NCBI GenBank assembly: GCA_036940085.1
Contig: JALLBK010000217.1
Span: forward strand, 1-28,640
Length of the DNA stretch: 28,640 nucleotides
Origin: Discostella pseudostelligera
Taxonomy: Eukaryota; Bacillariophyta; Thalassiosirophyceae; Thalassiosirales; Thalassiosiraceae
Reading direction: 5' to 3'
The first letter of the stretch is position 1. Every line of letters starts with the position of its first letter. A program made the position numbers and the translations under genes. Shown here in pieces: positions 1-10,123 of the stretch. The notes below the pieces were generated by a model. It was not told the DNA's origin and ran no database searches. It saw nothing but the letters and a program-made list of their open reading frames with translations.

Positions 1-604
1 CCTCTCTCTGAAGAGCAACTACAGAATTCGTCGGTTCTTCAACTCCTGATCTCAGATTTGCCTGTAGCGGTCGTTTCGCATTCTCTATCTGGACTTGACG
101 GTGTTGCTATTGCTATTGTTGGCAGAAGATTGTAGTAGTGTTACTCTCTTTAGAGACTACTCCTACTACTACTAGAGATGTCGTACGATACTGATCGAGG
201 TTCGAGGTTTCCATTTCCGGCGGGCTGTTTGTGGGTGATCATCGCTCTATGATCGCCGCAAATTCGCCACACTTCTTCCCGCCATTTTCGCCACAAAAAA
301 ATGATCGCGCCAATACTTGGGGGTGTGGTCTGTCCACCGCCGCCCCCATCCGTCCGCCGCCGCCGCACGCAGCAGCAGCGCCGCCACAGCAACAACAAAT
401 AATTGTAACGAACACCACCAATCAAATCACAAATCAAGACGTCGACGGCGATGACGATGTGACGAACACAATCTCTTCCGGTCAATTCAACGACGAGCCA
501 ATTCGATGTAAAAGATCCTAGTTACACGGCAGTAGATCTATCAGAGCATGACTTGAAGGTATTGTTTTCTTCAACGTCGTCATCATCTCATAACTCGGTG
601 CATC
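1..604 (+). promoter_or_regulatory. 5' flank of the FCP1 gene with E2F-like element
   Basis: I see no convincing gene here; the open frames on both strands are short, low in complexity and unlike any family I know. At 273-294 lies a 22-bp block containing TTCCCGCCATTTTCGCCAC, which recurs identically at 13056-13077 in the hydrolase/SUMO-ligase promoter. Its TTCCCGCC core resembles an E2F site. A two-codon upstream frame (ATG ACT TGA, 548-556) precedes the FCP1 start. No CACGTG is present. Confidence 0.5.
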
Positions 605-3600
605 ATGGCATCATCACCACCGAAGCCTACTCCAATCCAGCTTCCACTGCCCGACTCGCCACTGCTACTGGCAAAAAACGTTACGACCTTTCGAGATCTA
701 AATACTGCATTGAAAGATGGAGTTCTTCCTCCAACCTTGGACGTGCACATTCGATGGTTGGTGGAATTTGGATCAATCGTCCACCAGGGAGAAAAGATTG
801 CTCAGCTGTACTACTCGTTTCATGGCACTGCATCACCGCCACTGCTGGACGGGGCTGCCGGCACAGGGAATACGATGCCTATAGCTCGTAGAAATAGTGG
901 AGGATCACAGGGAAGTAATGATGCACCACCAACTCCACCGCGAGGAGGGTCGAATCCCAACTCGAATAACTGCAACGCAAACAACCGCTCCAAAACGAGG
1001 AAGAAAAGTGATCGGCGAAATCGAGCAGGGGGGCAGAAGATGACTCGCGAACATAATGATGCAGTGTCGGTGAACAAAAACAGAGTGTTGGTGGACAACA
1101 ATAGCTTCACTTCTAAGGTAGTGCGAGCACCGTCTAGTGGGTTTCTACGCGTCCTCTACATGAAACCACATGCACTTGATGCAGTTCGGATCACTCTCTT
1201 CGGGGCGAGTGGGCTTGAAATGTCAGTGGTCAAGTTAATTCTTGCGGCAATTGAACCATGCGAGCACCCTGCTGTGGTGGGAGGATTGTGCGCTGTCTGC
1301 GGTGCTAATCCAAGGGCACAATCAAACAGTCATCAGGATCATAGTCATCCCAGTAAAAAGCTTTTCAAAGACGTTTCGCCACAAATACAATTGCCGACAA
1401 GTCCAAAGGGAACTGATAAGAAGAAAAGGCGAAAACTGGAGTTCCAAGCGAAAGTAGAACCTTCGATTCCGTTGTCAGCATCCCAACATAACGTGGTCGG
1501 AACTTCCACCGCTGCGATCAATACCAAATCAATCGACGCTCCACCGAAAGATCCGACAGTTAGTGAATCGAAGCCAGTACCAGCTGCAAAACCCACCGTA
1601 GTGAGATCACTATCGTCCCTTCTGTCAGGCGCTACAGCCACTCAAAAATTACAGGAACCTCAAAATCAAAAGTCATCACAACAACGACCCATCCCGAATC
1701 GTCCTCGGCAGACTGTCATGCCATCATCATCGGCTGCTCTAATTGCTAATGGAGATTCAAATATGTCCAAGGTAACTGTATCAGGTGGAGTCACAATTGC
1801 CATCTCGGAATCGGAAGCGAAGAGCATATCCGAAGCATCGTCGAAGAAGTTACGAGAGGAGAAGAAACTGTGTCTTGTGTTAGATCTGGATCACACTCTG
1901 TTGCATGCCACAGATGACTATCGTGCAGGACGGTTTGTGGCAGATGAGGTGTTAATTGACAGCAGCAACTCCGAGAAAGAAGGTAGCATTCAGCAGACTG
2001 GCAAACAAACGACAACACCAAATCCAGAGAAACGGGAAGATGTCCGATCGATTCTGCTTCCAGTTGAATTACCACCCTTCATGCAGCAGCAGTACGTGCA
2101 ACAAAAAATTGAACAGCAGAGGCAGGGGGAGGCTAAGTTTTGCTTAGCTCCGCTACCGCAACAAAGACAGGATGCGAATGGATGCATCATCATGCGCCAC
2201 TTTGTCAAGCTCCGACCATACCTGAAAGAGTTTTTTGCCCAAATTCAATCTACATATCAGCTGTCAATCTACACTGCGGGGACGCGAGCATATGCCGAGC
2301 AAGTTGCCGTGATGATCTGCCGTTACTTAACCGGCGCCATTTTGGATGAAGAGGGGTTGAATGAATTGCGTAGTAAAGTGAAACAAAACGATGACGAGTT
2401 TAGGAGATGTATGGCGAATGTTGCGAGATTGAAACAATTGCAATCGACAAAAGCTTCATCGACTGACGTAGTAACGAACAAGGCTTCATCAAAGAATAAA
2501 TCTGTTTCCTTCGGCGTTGGTGGCGACGGTGGTGACACAGATGAGCAGGGTGCAGCTGAAGTAAGTAGTGCAAACTTGATGGTATCTGGAAAGGGCCAAG
2601 CAAAAGAGATGAACAATTGTCAGCTCGCAGATAGAGAGAAGCAGCTCCTTCATCTATCTGAAGAGCGAGATCGATTACGACAAGAACTGAAAGATTCGGA
2701 AGAATTAGAGTTGCAAGCGATGGAACTAAGTAGAAAGTTGTTTGGGTCTAGAATTGTTTCTAGAACAGATGTGGGTGATTTGGGCAAAGATGTGAAGAGC
2801 CTAAAACGAGTATTCCCTTGTGGCGGACTTATGGTGAGGCGATTGAGTTTTGCCTGTTACTATCTTGGTATTACTATTTGCTAATTGATATATGATCGTG
2901 ACAAGGCTGCTATTTTGGATGATCGAGAAGATGTGTGGGCAAACGCTTCCAACAATACATCAGGACGTCCCGGTGAGCCCCCCGACAATCTGCTGCTTGT
3001 AAAGCCGTATCATTGGCAGCCGTTCAATGGCTATGCCGATGTCAATAATTCATCTGGGCAGGATTTAACCAAAATTGGCGATGATGGTAACCTTGATGAA
3101 ATCGATAACGACGACGATGAACAACTCCTCTGGACCGCAGACATTTTGCGGCGCCTTCATGATCGATACTATTCACGTTCGCTTTCTGACGAGGAGAGAG
3201 AGGAATTATCCGTCCCAACTTTGTTGCAACAAATGAGGAAAGAAACCTTCAACCAATCTCCTAAAGTGAACATCGTTTTCAGTGGCCTGATCCCTGTCAA
3301 CATGCAGTTGAAGAATCGGCCACATGTTGTTCGGTATGCAGAAGAGCTAGGCGCAAAAGTACTTCCGCGCATTTCCAACGATGTCACGCATGTGGTAGCA
3401 GCGAGAGATCGATCAGAGAAGATTGGTCAGGCCAGGCGGGAGGTCCCGGGATGTTACATAGTTCACACTTCGTGGCTTATGGAATGTTACTGGAGTTTGT
3501 ATCGTCGAGATGTGCGACCACATCACATGGGCGCCGTTCCGCCTCAACCCGTTAAGCAACATCCGCCGGGTAATGCTGCGCGGCAGCCAGAACCCAGCCA

Positions 3601-3682
3601 TCAGCTATCTGACGGGGATGAGTCCGATGACGACTTCGCTGACGACTTGGAGAAAGAGATGATGTCACTAGGAGCACTCTGA
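605..3682 (+). CDS. FCP1: FCP1-type RNA polymerase II CTD phosphatase
   Basis: This encodes a nuclear phosphatase that removes phosphate from the RNA polymerase II C-terminal domain to recycle the enzyme. There are two exons, 605-2833 and 2906-3682; the 72-nt intron starts GTGAGG and ends AG in phase 0, giving 1001 aa. The N-terminus has the biotinyl/lipoyl-like region of FCP1 and the family signature EPCEHPAVVGGLCAVCGANP. The catalytic DxDxT motif is DLDHT at residues 427-431. Further conserved blocks are KLRPYLKEFF, YTAGTRAYAEQ, SRTDVGD, and after splicing FPCGGLM-AAILDDREDVW, which confirms the intron. A BRCT domain spans about residues 860-945. The acidic C-terminal tail (DDDFADDLEKEMMSL) resembles the TFIIF-binding helix of FCP1. 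Unusual: about 125 extra residues (about 580-705), partly coiled coil, lie inside the catalytic domain. Confidence 0.93.
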
Positions 3683-4055
3683 TGAATTTACTCAGTCATT
3701 ACCCTACTACTCCCGCTGTGGCATGATCATCACCGCCGAAACTTTGTTGGCGACAAACCACTATTGCTGACAAACTTGAACCTCAGAGGAAAGATACACA
3801 GCACTACGGACCCCAAGATCAACCTCTCCTCTCGGCAATATTTCGCCCCCCCTGTGCGCGTCTGACGATATGCATTAGAATCCAAGTGACCATGCCATCT
3901 GAAGATCCGAGTTTTTAGCAGATTCATAAACAAGGGTGCATTATCAAGCCTTCAATTTGCTCGATACCTTGTAATTGCAACGATTCTTTCTGAAATCGTA
4001 CCCCGCAATTTCACAAGGGTCAACCACATCCTTTCTATCAATAGACGACTCCAAC
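3683..4055. other. Convergent intergenic region
   Basis: This 373-bp stretch lies between the stop codons of two converging genes (FCP1 and the 780-aa protein). I see no gene and no TCCCGCC or CACGTG promoter element, which fits a shared 3'-UTR/termination region. Confidence 0.5.
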
Positions 4056-6398
4056 TCATCCAAATCCGCTCGGAGGGATGGGGGCACTACCGCCAGCCTT
4101 CTTCAATATCATGGCCCCAGGAGGAGTCATTGGCATCCCACCTTTCTTGTTCCGTCCGGCGCCACTGTTGCCGCATGTGCGGCTTGAAGAAGCCCTACTA
4201 CTAGACAGCTTCTTCTTCCGCCCAACCTCGTCTCTCTGCTTCTTTACGGCCTCCTTTCGCAATCTCTCCTTCTCCTGTCGGGCCTTCTCCTTGGCCGCGG
4301 CTGCTGCGGCTCGCGCCTTGGCCTGAGCGGCAGCAATTTCAGCCTTGGCCTTTTCGACCTTGGCTTTTTCAGCCTCTTGTTTTCCTCGCAAATGGAGTAC
4401 AATCGCTGCCAATGGACGACCTTCCCCATCAACCGCAGGAATGCCTTGCTTCTCCGATGATTTAGACACAACCTTAGAATCGGTAATTTTCTTTCCACTT
4501 CCAATTGCATCCTTGCCGCTACTAGTTGTTGGATTAGGACCATTCTCAAGCGATGCAAAAAAGGCTTTGTAGTCATCGGAAGTTTCGATGGTAGACTCCA
4601 ACCGATCCGCCCGCGCATCTATCCCTCCCCCACCACGTCCTTTCTTGGCAGTAATATTAGTAGCTGTATCATGCTCCGCAACCAAATCACTCAAAGGTTT
4701 ACCATCCATCGTCGCCCGGACAAAGTAATGTGGACGTTCCTTCCACGTTTTTTGCGATGATGATTCCAATACCTCCCAATGTGCATATTCTGAATCTTTT
4801 CCCCTCGCGGCATACAATTCCATAGCTTTGATGGTACGGTTCATGAGAATACGGCTGCGTGCCAATGCGCGAGATCGTTCCATTGACGAAAGTATTGGAT
4901 AGTAGGGTATCTGTGGGGTAGGAGTAATCATGCTTTTGGAGGAGGTTGAGCCATCCTGGGATTTTGATGGCTGATCATGAGAATTGATTTCATCATCTTT
5001 GCCATCTAGCGGTGCGATCACACCATCTTCTTTGCCGTCGGTCACTCCACTCTCGGATCCATCCGATGATGTCGTACCGACAGCAACTTGCTCCTTCGCT
5101 GCATTCACCTTCGACAAATGTTGATCTGCCGCCATTTTCCCTGCATCACGACATTTCTCCTTAAACAAAATACATGGATCGGGTGGATAAATTACCAACT
5201 GCACTTTACCACCAATTTCACCTCGTCGTTTGGATTTTTTCACCGGTGTGATTGACATAATGCGGACGCGAACCGCGGGTGATTGAATAAGACTTTGCTC
5301 GTCTACCTTGGGAACTTCATGTGGCTTGTCCGAGGTACTCATATGTGCAATGCCTTTGGTAACATCCTCGACAGAAGATCTTTCGGAAACAACATCGTTG
5401 GGCGGCTGCTTCTCAGTTGGACCACTCCCATCTTCTGCATCAGCAGTAATGCTTTCGTCGGTCACCTCACTACTCTTCGATTCAAGCGCCAATCTCTTCC
5501 GCTCTGCTTGAACCTTTTCGGCAAGACAAACTTCTACGAAACTTTCTTCATCCAATACTATTCTTCCGCCGACATAATTGAGATAATGTTTACCACATTC
5601 CTGCATCATTTGAGACATTGCCGTATCCACAATCCATCCGATGCTGCTTCCAGGTGTCACCTTTTTGTCAGTGGTATTATTCATGAGATTGTTCACAATA
5701 TCATCCGGAGCGGGTAGTACCGGTGTACGCGATTTATCGTCGTTCACATATCCAGAAGAAAATATATGGCTTGGTAAAGCTGCACCTCCAGCCGCACGAT
5801 TTTCCGCAGTAGCCTCCGAAACCACGGTCTTGTCAGCCTCGAATTCCTCTCGTTCCAATTGACATGCCATCATGTACGGACTTGTTTCGTTGGATCCACT
5901 ACTCCCCGACCCTACCCCCGCTGTTGATATTGTCGTCTGCGTCGTCGTTGATGATGGGAAGGCTCCCTCTAGAAATTTCCGGACGGAAGTGGCAATGCAT
6001 TCAATTGATGAGTGTTTGCTGCCATCACCGATATTGCGAATGGTGACTTTGACAAATGGAAGTTGTAGCGGAGAAGGTGCATTTGGTTTGAATCGCGACG
6101 ATACATTGCCTCCGCCACCACCTCCAGAACCACGTCCCCCCCCTCCTCCTCCCATGCCACCGCGACGAGCTGGTGCGTTACCCTTACTTCCAGAGCCTCG
6201 TCCCTTCGCTGATGAATCGAATGTATTTGACGTCGTTGAAGTCGCCGCCGACGCACCGCCATTGCCACTGCCACCTCCTCTGCCAGACGCATCTTTCACA
6301 GTGTTGCTGTTACTAACGGACTTCGGACCACGTTTTCGATTGCGTTTCTTCTTGACGCCGCCGCCATTGGGAGCGGCGGCAGCGACGGAATCGATCAT
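4056..6398 (-). CDS. Unidentified basic Gly/Lys-rich protein, coiled-coil C-terminus
   Basis: I do not recognise this 780-aa protein. The start is placed at the ATG at 6398 (MIDSV...). The frame is open upstream, but only from a TTG, and it would run through the E2F-like promoter elements. Visible parts: a basic nuclear-localisation-like stretch near the N-terminus (KKKRNRKRGPK); a Gly/Arg-rich low-complexity segment; a hydrophobic beta-like strand around residue 113 (PFVKVTIRNIG); a middle section with GGKVQLVIYPPDPCILF; a conserved-looking block (SRILMNRTIKAMELYAARG, WKERPHYFVRATMDG); and a long Ala/Lys/Glu/Arg coiled coil at about residues 665-730. The layout (strand-like N-terminal module plus charged helix) recalls RNA-binding adaptors such as UPF3, but I see no diagnostic motif, so I make no assignment. 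No intron is needed. Confidence 0.75.
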   Translation of the reverse strand: MIDSVAAAAPNGGGVKKKRNRKRGPKSVSNSNTVKDASGRGGGSGNGGASAATSTTSNTFDSSAKGRGSGSKGNAPARRGGMGGGGGGRGSGGGGGGNVSSRFKPNAPSPLQLPFVKVTIRNIGDGSKHSSIECIATSVRKFLEGAFPSSTTTQTTISTAGVGSGSSGSNETSPYMMACQLEREEFEADKTVVSEATAENRAAGGAALPSHIFSSGYVNDDKSRTPVLPAPDDIVNNLMNNTTDKKVTPGSSIGWIVDTAMSQMMQECGKHYLNYVGGRIVLDEESFVEVCLAEKVQAERKRLALESKSSEVTDESITADAEDGSGPTEKQPPNDVVSERSSVEDVTKGIAHMSTSDKPHEVPKVDEQSLIQSPAVRVRIMSITPVKKSKRRGEIGGKVQLVIYPPDPCILFKEKCRDAGKMAADQHLSKVNAAKEQVAVGTTSSDGSESGVTDGKEDGVIAPLDGKDDEINSHDQPSKSQDGSTSSKSMITPTPQIPYYPILSSMERSRALARSRILMNRTIKAMELYAARGKDSEYAHWEVLESSSQKTWKERPHYFVRATMDGKPLSDLVAEHDTATNITAKKGRGGGGIDARADRLESTIETSDDYKAFFASLENGPNPTTSSGKDAIGSGKKITDSKVVSKSSEKQGIPAVDGEGRPLAAIVLHLRGKQEAEKAKVEKAKAEIAAAQAKARAAAAAAKEKARQEKERLRKEAVKKQRDEVGRKKKLSSSRASSSRTCGNSGAGRNKKGGMPMTPPGAMILKKAGGSAPIPPSGFG

Positions 6399-6846
6399 GG
6401 TCGTAGTAGTAGAAGAACTGCTGGAATCTCTCACCGTCACTGTTTGTGGGCGGAGGTGGGCGGTATGAATGGTGGCAGTGATTTGGCAGGAAAACTCCGA
6501 ATTTCCCGCCAAATATCCGGAGTTGCACTTCCACGCGGCAGTGATTTGGCGGGAAATTGCCGCGAAGAAAGTTCCCGCCAAACGGCGCTTACCTACACGT
6601 GGAGACTGGATCTCGATCTCGAATGCAGCCAAGCATCCTCTTCCCTCTTCTTTATTCTATGATTTATGCTTTCGTTGAGTAAAAGTATCAACAATAATAG
6701 TGGGTTGGGACGTGGTATGTTATTCCTCATTGTCAATGCTGCACATCATGCATTATGCTTGATTGCACCATCTGCGCCAATGTTGGTTTCCACCAAACAG
6801 CAATGCATAGGTTGCTCGTCAAGTAGGAGCAAACAATTATTTATCG
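6399..6846 (-). promoter_or_regulatory. Promoter with paired E2F-like inverted repeats plus G-box
   Basis: This is the 5' flank of the 780-aa gene (and 3' flank of the methyltransferase). It has two inverted pairs of E2F-like sites. The first is TTTGGCAGGAAA at 6482-6493 facing a perfect TTTCCCGCCAAA at 6502-6513. The second is a perfect TTTGGCGGGAAA at 6545-6556 facing GTTCCCGCCAAA at 6571-6582. Each pair begins with the same direct repeat, GGCAGTGATTTGGC in the second case. A CACGTG lies at 6596-6601, 13 bp beyond the last site. The rest of the stretch towards 6846 shows nothing I can name. Confidence 0.65.
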
Positions 6847-7788
6847 TCATCTCTTTCTGAAAACAAAGCATCCAGCCCGTAAATCATCACTACCATCTCG
6901 TAGCCACACCCACTCCGTCGTACGAAACGTTTCCCTTCGCAATTGCTCGGGTACCACGCCCGAACAGCTAATGCATATGCCACCCGGTCGTAACACTCGT
7001 TCGAATTCCACAATTGCCTTCTCTAAATTACGTTCGTCATTCCCCGACAAATAGATTGCATCCAAAGCACCTTTCTCGATAATTATATCGAAGGCATTGG
7101 TCCATTCGGTGGGTAATGCTCGAGCATCTTCGACGCGTAGCTCAATATCACTTTTCTCAGAAGTTGCAGGGAGATATTCCAACAACTCACGTTGTCGACC
7201 AATGGCACCAAGACTGTAATCGAATGCTGTCAATTTGCGATATCCGTCATTGAACAAATCCAATAGAAGTGGATCGTTGCCACATCCTGGTAGAAGAATT
7301 GACAATTGTGACTTATGTCTGGAAGTCATTGTTGTTGTTGCTACCGCCGCTTCGTCTTCTACTTTCCCACTAGTAACATCATTGAGCAATGAGAATAATT
7401 CTTCACCATACTCTTGAAGATATGGTCGTATCACCTCGTAGCCATAATACCATGAATATTCCTCGGCTGCAAAGTCACCCATGCCATCGTACATGGCATC
7501 CCAGTAGACTTTGGTCCCAAATTGCGATTTTGCATCAGTATCTTCCTCAGACGAAGAAGCGGTGGAGTATTTGGAGTAATCCTTGTCGAATTCCGAATTT
7601 GAGGTGGTGAATTGATATAGTCGTCGATGAGGATGGTAAGGGTTGGATGTTATTGTTGGATACTTGTTGCGTAGTAGCAGCGGCGACGACGTCATGAGTG
7701 CGGGCCGGAGTCGGTTGCCATTGTTCAAGATAGAGCTTGTCGCTGTCACGATGGCGAAGGCTGGCAATGTTGATTGTCTCGTTATCAT
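6847..7788 (-). CDS. METTL13-like SAM-dependent methyltransferase
   Basis: This is a class I S-adenosylmethionine methyltransferase of 313 aa, single exon, ATG at 7788. It resembles the METTL13 / eEF1A-lysine and citrate-synthase-lysine methyltransferase group: a WDAMYDGM...YSWYYGYEVIRPYL entry block, motif I LLPGCGND (residues 165-171; P167, G168, G170), AFDYS as the acidic-loop region, VEDARALP, and FDIIIEKGALDAI followed by VLRPGG. This group methylates lysines on proteins; the actual substrate cannot be read from sequence. The first ~60 residues are rich in Ser, Thr, Arg and hydrophobic residues with almost no acidic ones, which could be a mitochondrial presequence (inference). The gene shares a 311-bp divergent promoter with RAE1. 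Confidence 0.82.
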   Translation of the reverse strand: MITRQSTLPAFAIVTATSSILNNGNRLRPALMTSSPLLLRNKYPTITSNPYHPHRRLYQFTTSNSEFDKDYSKYSTASSSEEDTDAKSQFGTKVYWDAMYDGMGDFAAEEYSWYYGYEVIRPYLQEYGEELFSLLNDVTSGKVEDEAAVATTTMTSRHKSQLSILLPGCGNDPLLLDLFNDGYRKLTAFDYSLGAIGRQRELLEYLPATSEKSDIELRVEDARALPTEWTNAFDIIIEKGALDAIYLSGNDERNLEKAIVEFERVLRPGGICISCSGVVPEQLRRETFRTTEWVWLRDGSDDLRAGCFVFRKR

Positions 7789-8099
7789 CGTGTGCTGGTC
7801 AGGCTATGCCACATTCATATTTCCGTCATCTCGTAGTCATCTGCATTGGATGGAGTTGAATTCATCGTCTCGGTCACCATCGCGCGCTTTCAGTAACGAG
7901 CTTTCCCGCCAAAATCGTTGCCACGTGTAAGTTCGACTGTGTCATTACTCCTCAGTCTGTCCGTCCTCCGACCATGCCCGCCGCCCGCCGCCGCAGTTAA
8001 CTGACCATGACATCATGATCGCGGCACCGCCTACGCCTACCTTCCACTACCAGTATTTTGAATCAGCGCAACCATCAATATTCTAAATCCAACTAAACA
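7789..8099. promoter_or_regulatory. Bidirectional promoter: methyltransferase / RAE1
   Basis: This is the intergenic region between two divergently oriented genes. It holds a perfect E2F-consensus site, TTTCCCGCCAAA (7902-7913), followed 8 bp later by CACGTG (7922-7927). A GC-rich run CCCGCCGCCCGCCGCCG lies at 7977-7993. A short upstream frame (ATG at 7974, stop at 8000, peptide MPAARRRS) would precede the RAE1 start if transcription begins upstream of it. Confidence 0.6.
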
Positions 8100-9397
8100 A
8101 TGGTATTCGGATCCGTCGCCTCAATCCCCGCACAGCAGCAGCAGCTGGGTATCTCAACCTCCGCTTCCGGCGGAACGACAGGTGGAACCGCCACGTCCAT
8201 TGCACCCACCGATCATTGTGTCACGTCGGCGGGCAATGATGGCATATCTTCAGCACGATGGAGTCCATCGGCGAATATATTAGTATCGACGAATTGGGAT
8301 GGCGGCGTGCGATGCTGGGAGGTGCAGGAGAGTCAGCAGCAGGTGCGGGCGTTACCCAAGGCGCAGGGTGAGTCGTCTTCAAAGAGTTATGAGTGGTGGT
8401 GTTGCTGCTGCAGCACATTAGCTGCATTATTTTATGTCAAAGTATGTCTGACCAATTATTCATGGCCAACTCTCTTTCAATCTCTCACTTCCCATGCATC
8501 ACTGCACCGTAATCTATAAATAATTTTGCTAAAATCAAATCAGTCAACCACGAGAACAACTCCCCCGTCCTCGACGCCTGCTTCTCCCCCGACGGCAACA
8601 CGGTCTTCACCGTCGGGGCCGACAAGGCCGTACGAATGTGGCAACTTGGACAAACCCCACCCAACAACATCCCCCAACAAATTGGTGCACATGATCAACC
8701 TATCAAATCGGTAGGATTCCTTGAGTCGACCAACCTTATTGTTTCGGGGGGATTTGACAAAATGCTCAAATTTTGGGATGCTCGACAACCCAACCCTGTA
8801 GGAACATTGGCGCTACCCGAACGATGTTATGATATTGATGTCCAAGATGGATTAATGGTCGTGGCCACAGCCGGACGAATCATACTTTCCTACAATGTCC
8901 AAGGTCAACCAGTCGAACATGAACGAAAAGACAGTCCATTAAAATTCCAAAGTCGTTGCATTGCCGCCTTCCCCGATGCTACTGGATATGCCGTGGGTAG
9001 TATCGAAGGACGTGTGGGAATACACTACATTACCAAAGTTCACGGAAAAGAGTCATTTGCATTCAAATGTCATCGAATGGAGAACAATGTCTATCCCGTG
9101 AATTGCATTGCCTTCCACCGAGGATACGGTACCTTTGCCACCGTGGGCGGGGATGGAGTTGTGAATTTTTGGGATAAAGACAATAAGCAACGACTCAAGG
9201 GTTTCCCGGCCATACAACGTACTATATCGTGTGCCAGCTTCAACGCGACCGGGAACTTATTTGCCTATTCGAGTAGTTACGATTGGAGCATGGGATGTTC
9301 GCAGTATGCACCTGGTACGCCGAATGAACTTTGGATACATTATGTTTTGGATGATGAGATTAAGCCAAAGGGGAAGAAGACTTCGTATGGTAGATGA
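8100..9397 (+). CDS. RAE1: RAE1/Gle2 WD40 mRNA export factor
   Basis: This is a WD40 propeller protein that docks at the nuclear pore through Nup98 and takes part in mRNA export and mitotic checkpoint function. Two exons, 8100-8367 and 8544-9397, are joined by a 176-nt GTGAGT...AG intron in phase 1. The product is 373 aa, close to the usual length (about 370). Diagnostic text: DGISSARWSP, WDGGVRCWEV, PKAQ (exon end), then NHENNSPVLDACFSPDG, KAVRMWQLG, GAHDQPIKSVGF, GGFDKMLKFWDARQPNP, and the C-terminal YDWSMGC...DDEIKPKGKK, which matches the RAE1 tail. Splicing across PKAQ restores the repeat 1-2 linker. The 3' flank starts with a GAT/GTT-rich simple stretch (9395-9437). Confidence 0.95.
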
Positions 9398-10123
9398 TGA
9401 TGATAATGTTGTTGATGATAATGGTGGTGGTGATGACGAACGAGCGCAATGATTCCTTCTACTACATGCTAACTCCCTGAAATAATACTACAGTTGCAAC
9501 AAGAGTACCCGAGAGATGTTCTAAATGGAAAATGAAGCATTCCTCCTGCGTTGCAGGCACATTCCTATCCTTTCCGAACTCAGATCTCCTCCTCCTTTGT
9601 CGACTGTCGACCACGTGCAGCCACGTGCAACCGCCCCGCAAGGATTTGGCGGGAGCTTGGCCTTCGTCTGCCTGGCGTCAGGCGTTCGTCTGTGGACAAG
9701 AGACCAAGAAGAAAGAAAAGAAGACAGTGACGTCTGTCTGGCGCCGCGGTCCGTCTGCGGTTGGAGGAAGATTTTATGTGGAAGATGGAAGATGATGGAG
9801 AAGCTGGAAGATTCGCGGAGATTCAATGGAGGAGCACGAAGCACGGGCGTAACAACAACCTCAAGAGTCAAGAGAACCGGCATCACGGGTGGTTGGCATG
9901 CAGCTTCTCTTGCTTCTGCGATCTTCTGCCGCCGCTGCCGGATCTGTCCACCCGAACCCAGCAAGAACTCGGAGCGACAGGCAATTTCTCCGCTCCGAGT
10001 TGCGTGGTTATTAGTATGGTTTATCAATTGGATATCGATACATCATACCATAACTCTAGGGAAGTACTCTCAACTCTGAACACATCAAAGAACTTTCGTG
10101 TTATCATAGTCGTCGAGAGAATC
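9398..10123 (+). promoter_or_regulatory. HSF gene 5' region: G-boxes, E2F-like site, heat-shock-element-like array
   Basis: This is 726 bp between the RAE1 stop and the HSF start. Open frames exist on both strands but look like by-products. Elements: CACGTG at 9612-9617 and 9622-9627, TTTGGCGGGAGC (E2F-like, 10 of 12) at 9645-9656, and GAAGATTCGCGGAGATTC at 9807-9824. The last has the alternating GAA/TTC pentamer spacing of a heat-shock element, with GGA for GAA in the third unit. The region probably contains promoter and 5' leader. Confidence 0.5.

Noticed and set aside
150..521. Small frames on both strands in the FCP1 upstream region
   Set aside because: Low-complexity Cys/Gly or Pro/Gln composition without family resemblance; overlap each other and a promoter motif.
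2752..2768. TTCTAGAA heat-shock-like palindrome
   Set aside because: Lies in FCP1 coding sequence; an 8-bp palindrome is expected by chance in 28 kb.
5872..6468. Plus-strand 198-codon proline-rich frame
   Set aside because: It is the antisense of the Gly/Arg-rich part of the 780-aa gene; proline runs arise from complementing glycine codons.
6399..6632. N-terminal extension of the 780-aa protein
   Set aside because: It starts at TTG and runs through the E2F-like inverted pairs; the ATG at 6398 is preferred.
9521..10079. Overlapping long open frames on both strands (168 and 184 codons)
   Set aside because: The two frames lie over each other, match no family, and cover the G-box, E2F-like and HSE-like elements before the HSF gene; more likely promoter/leader.
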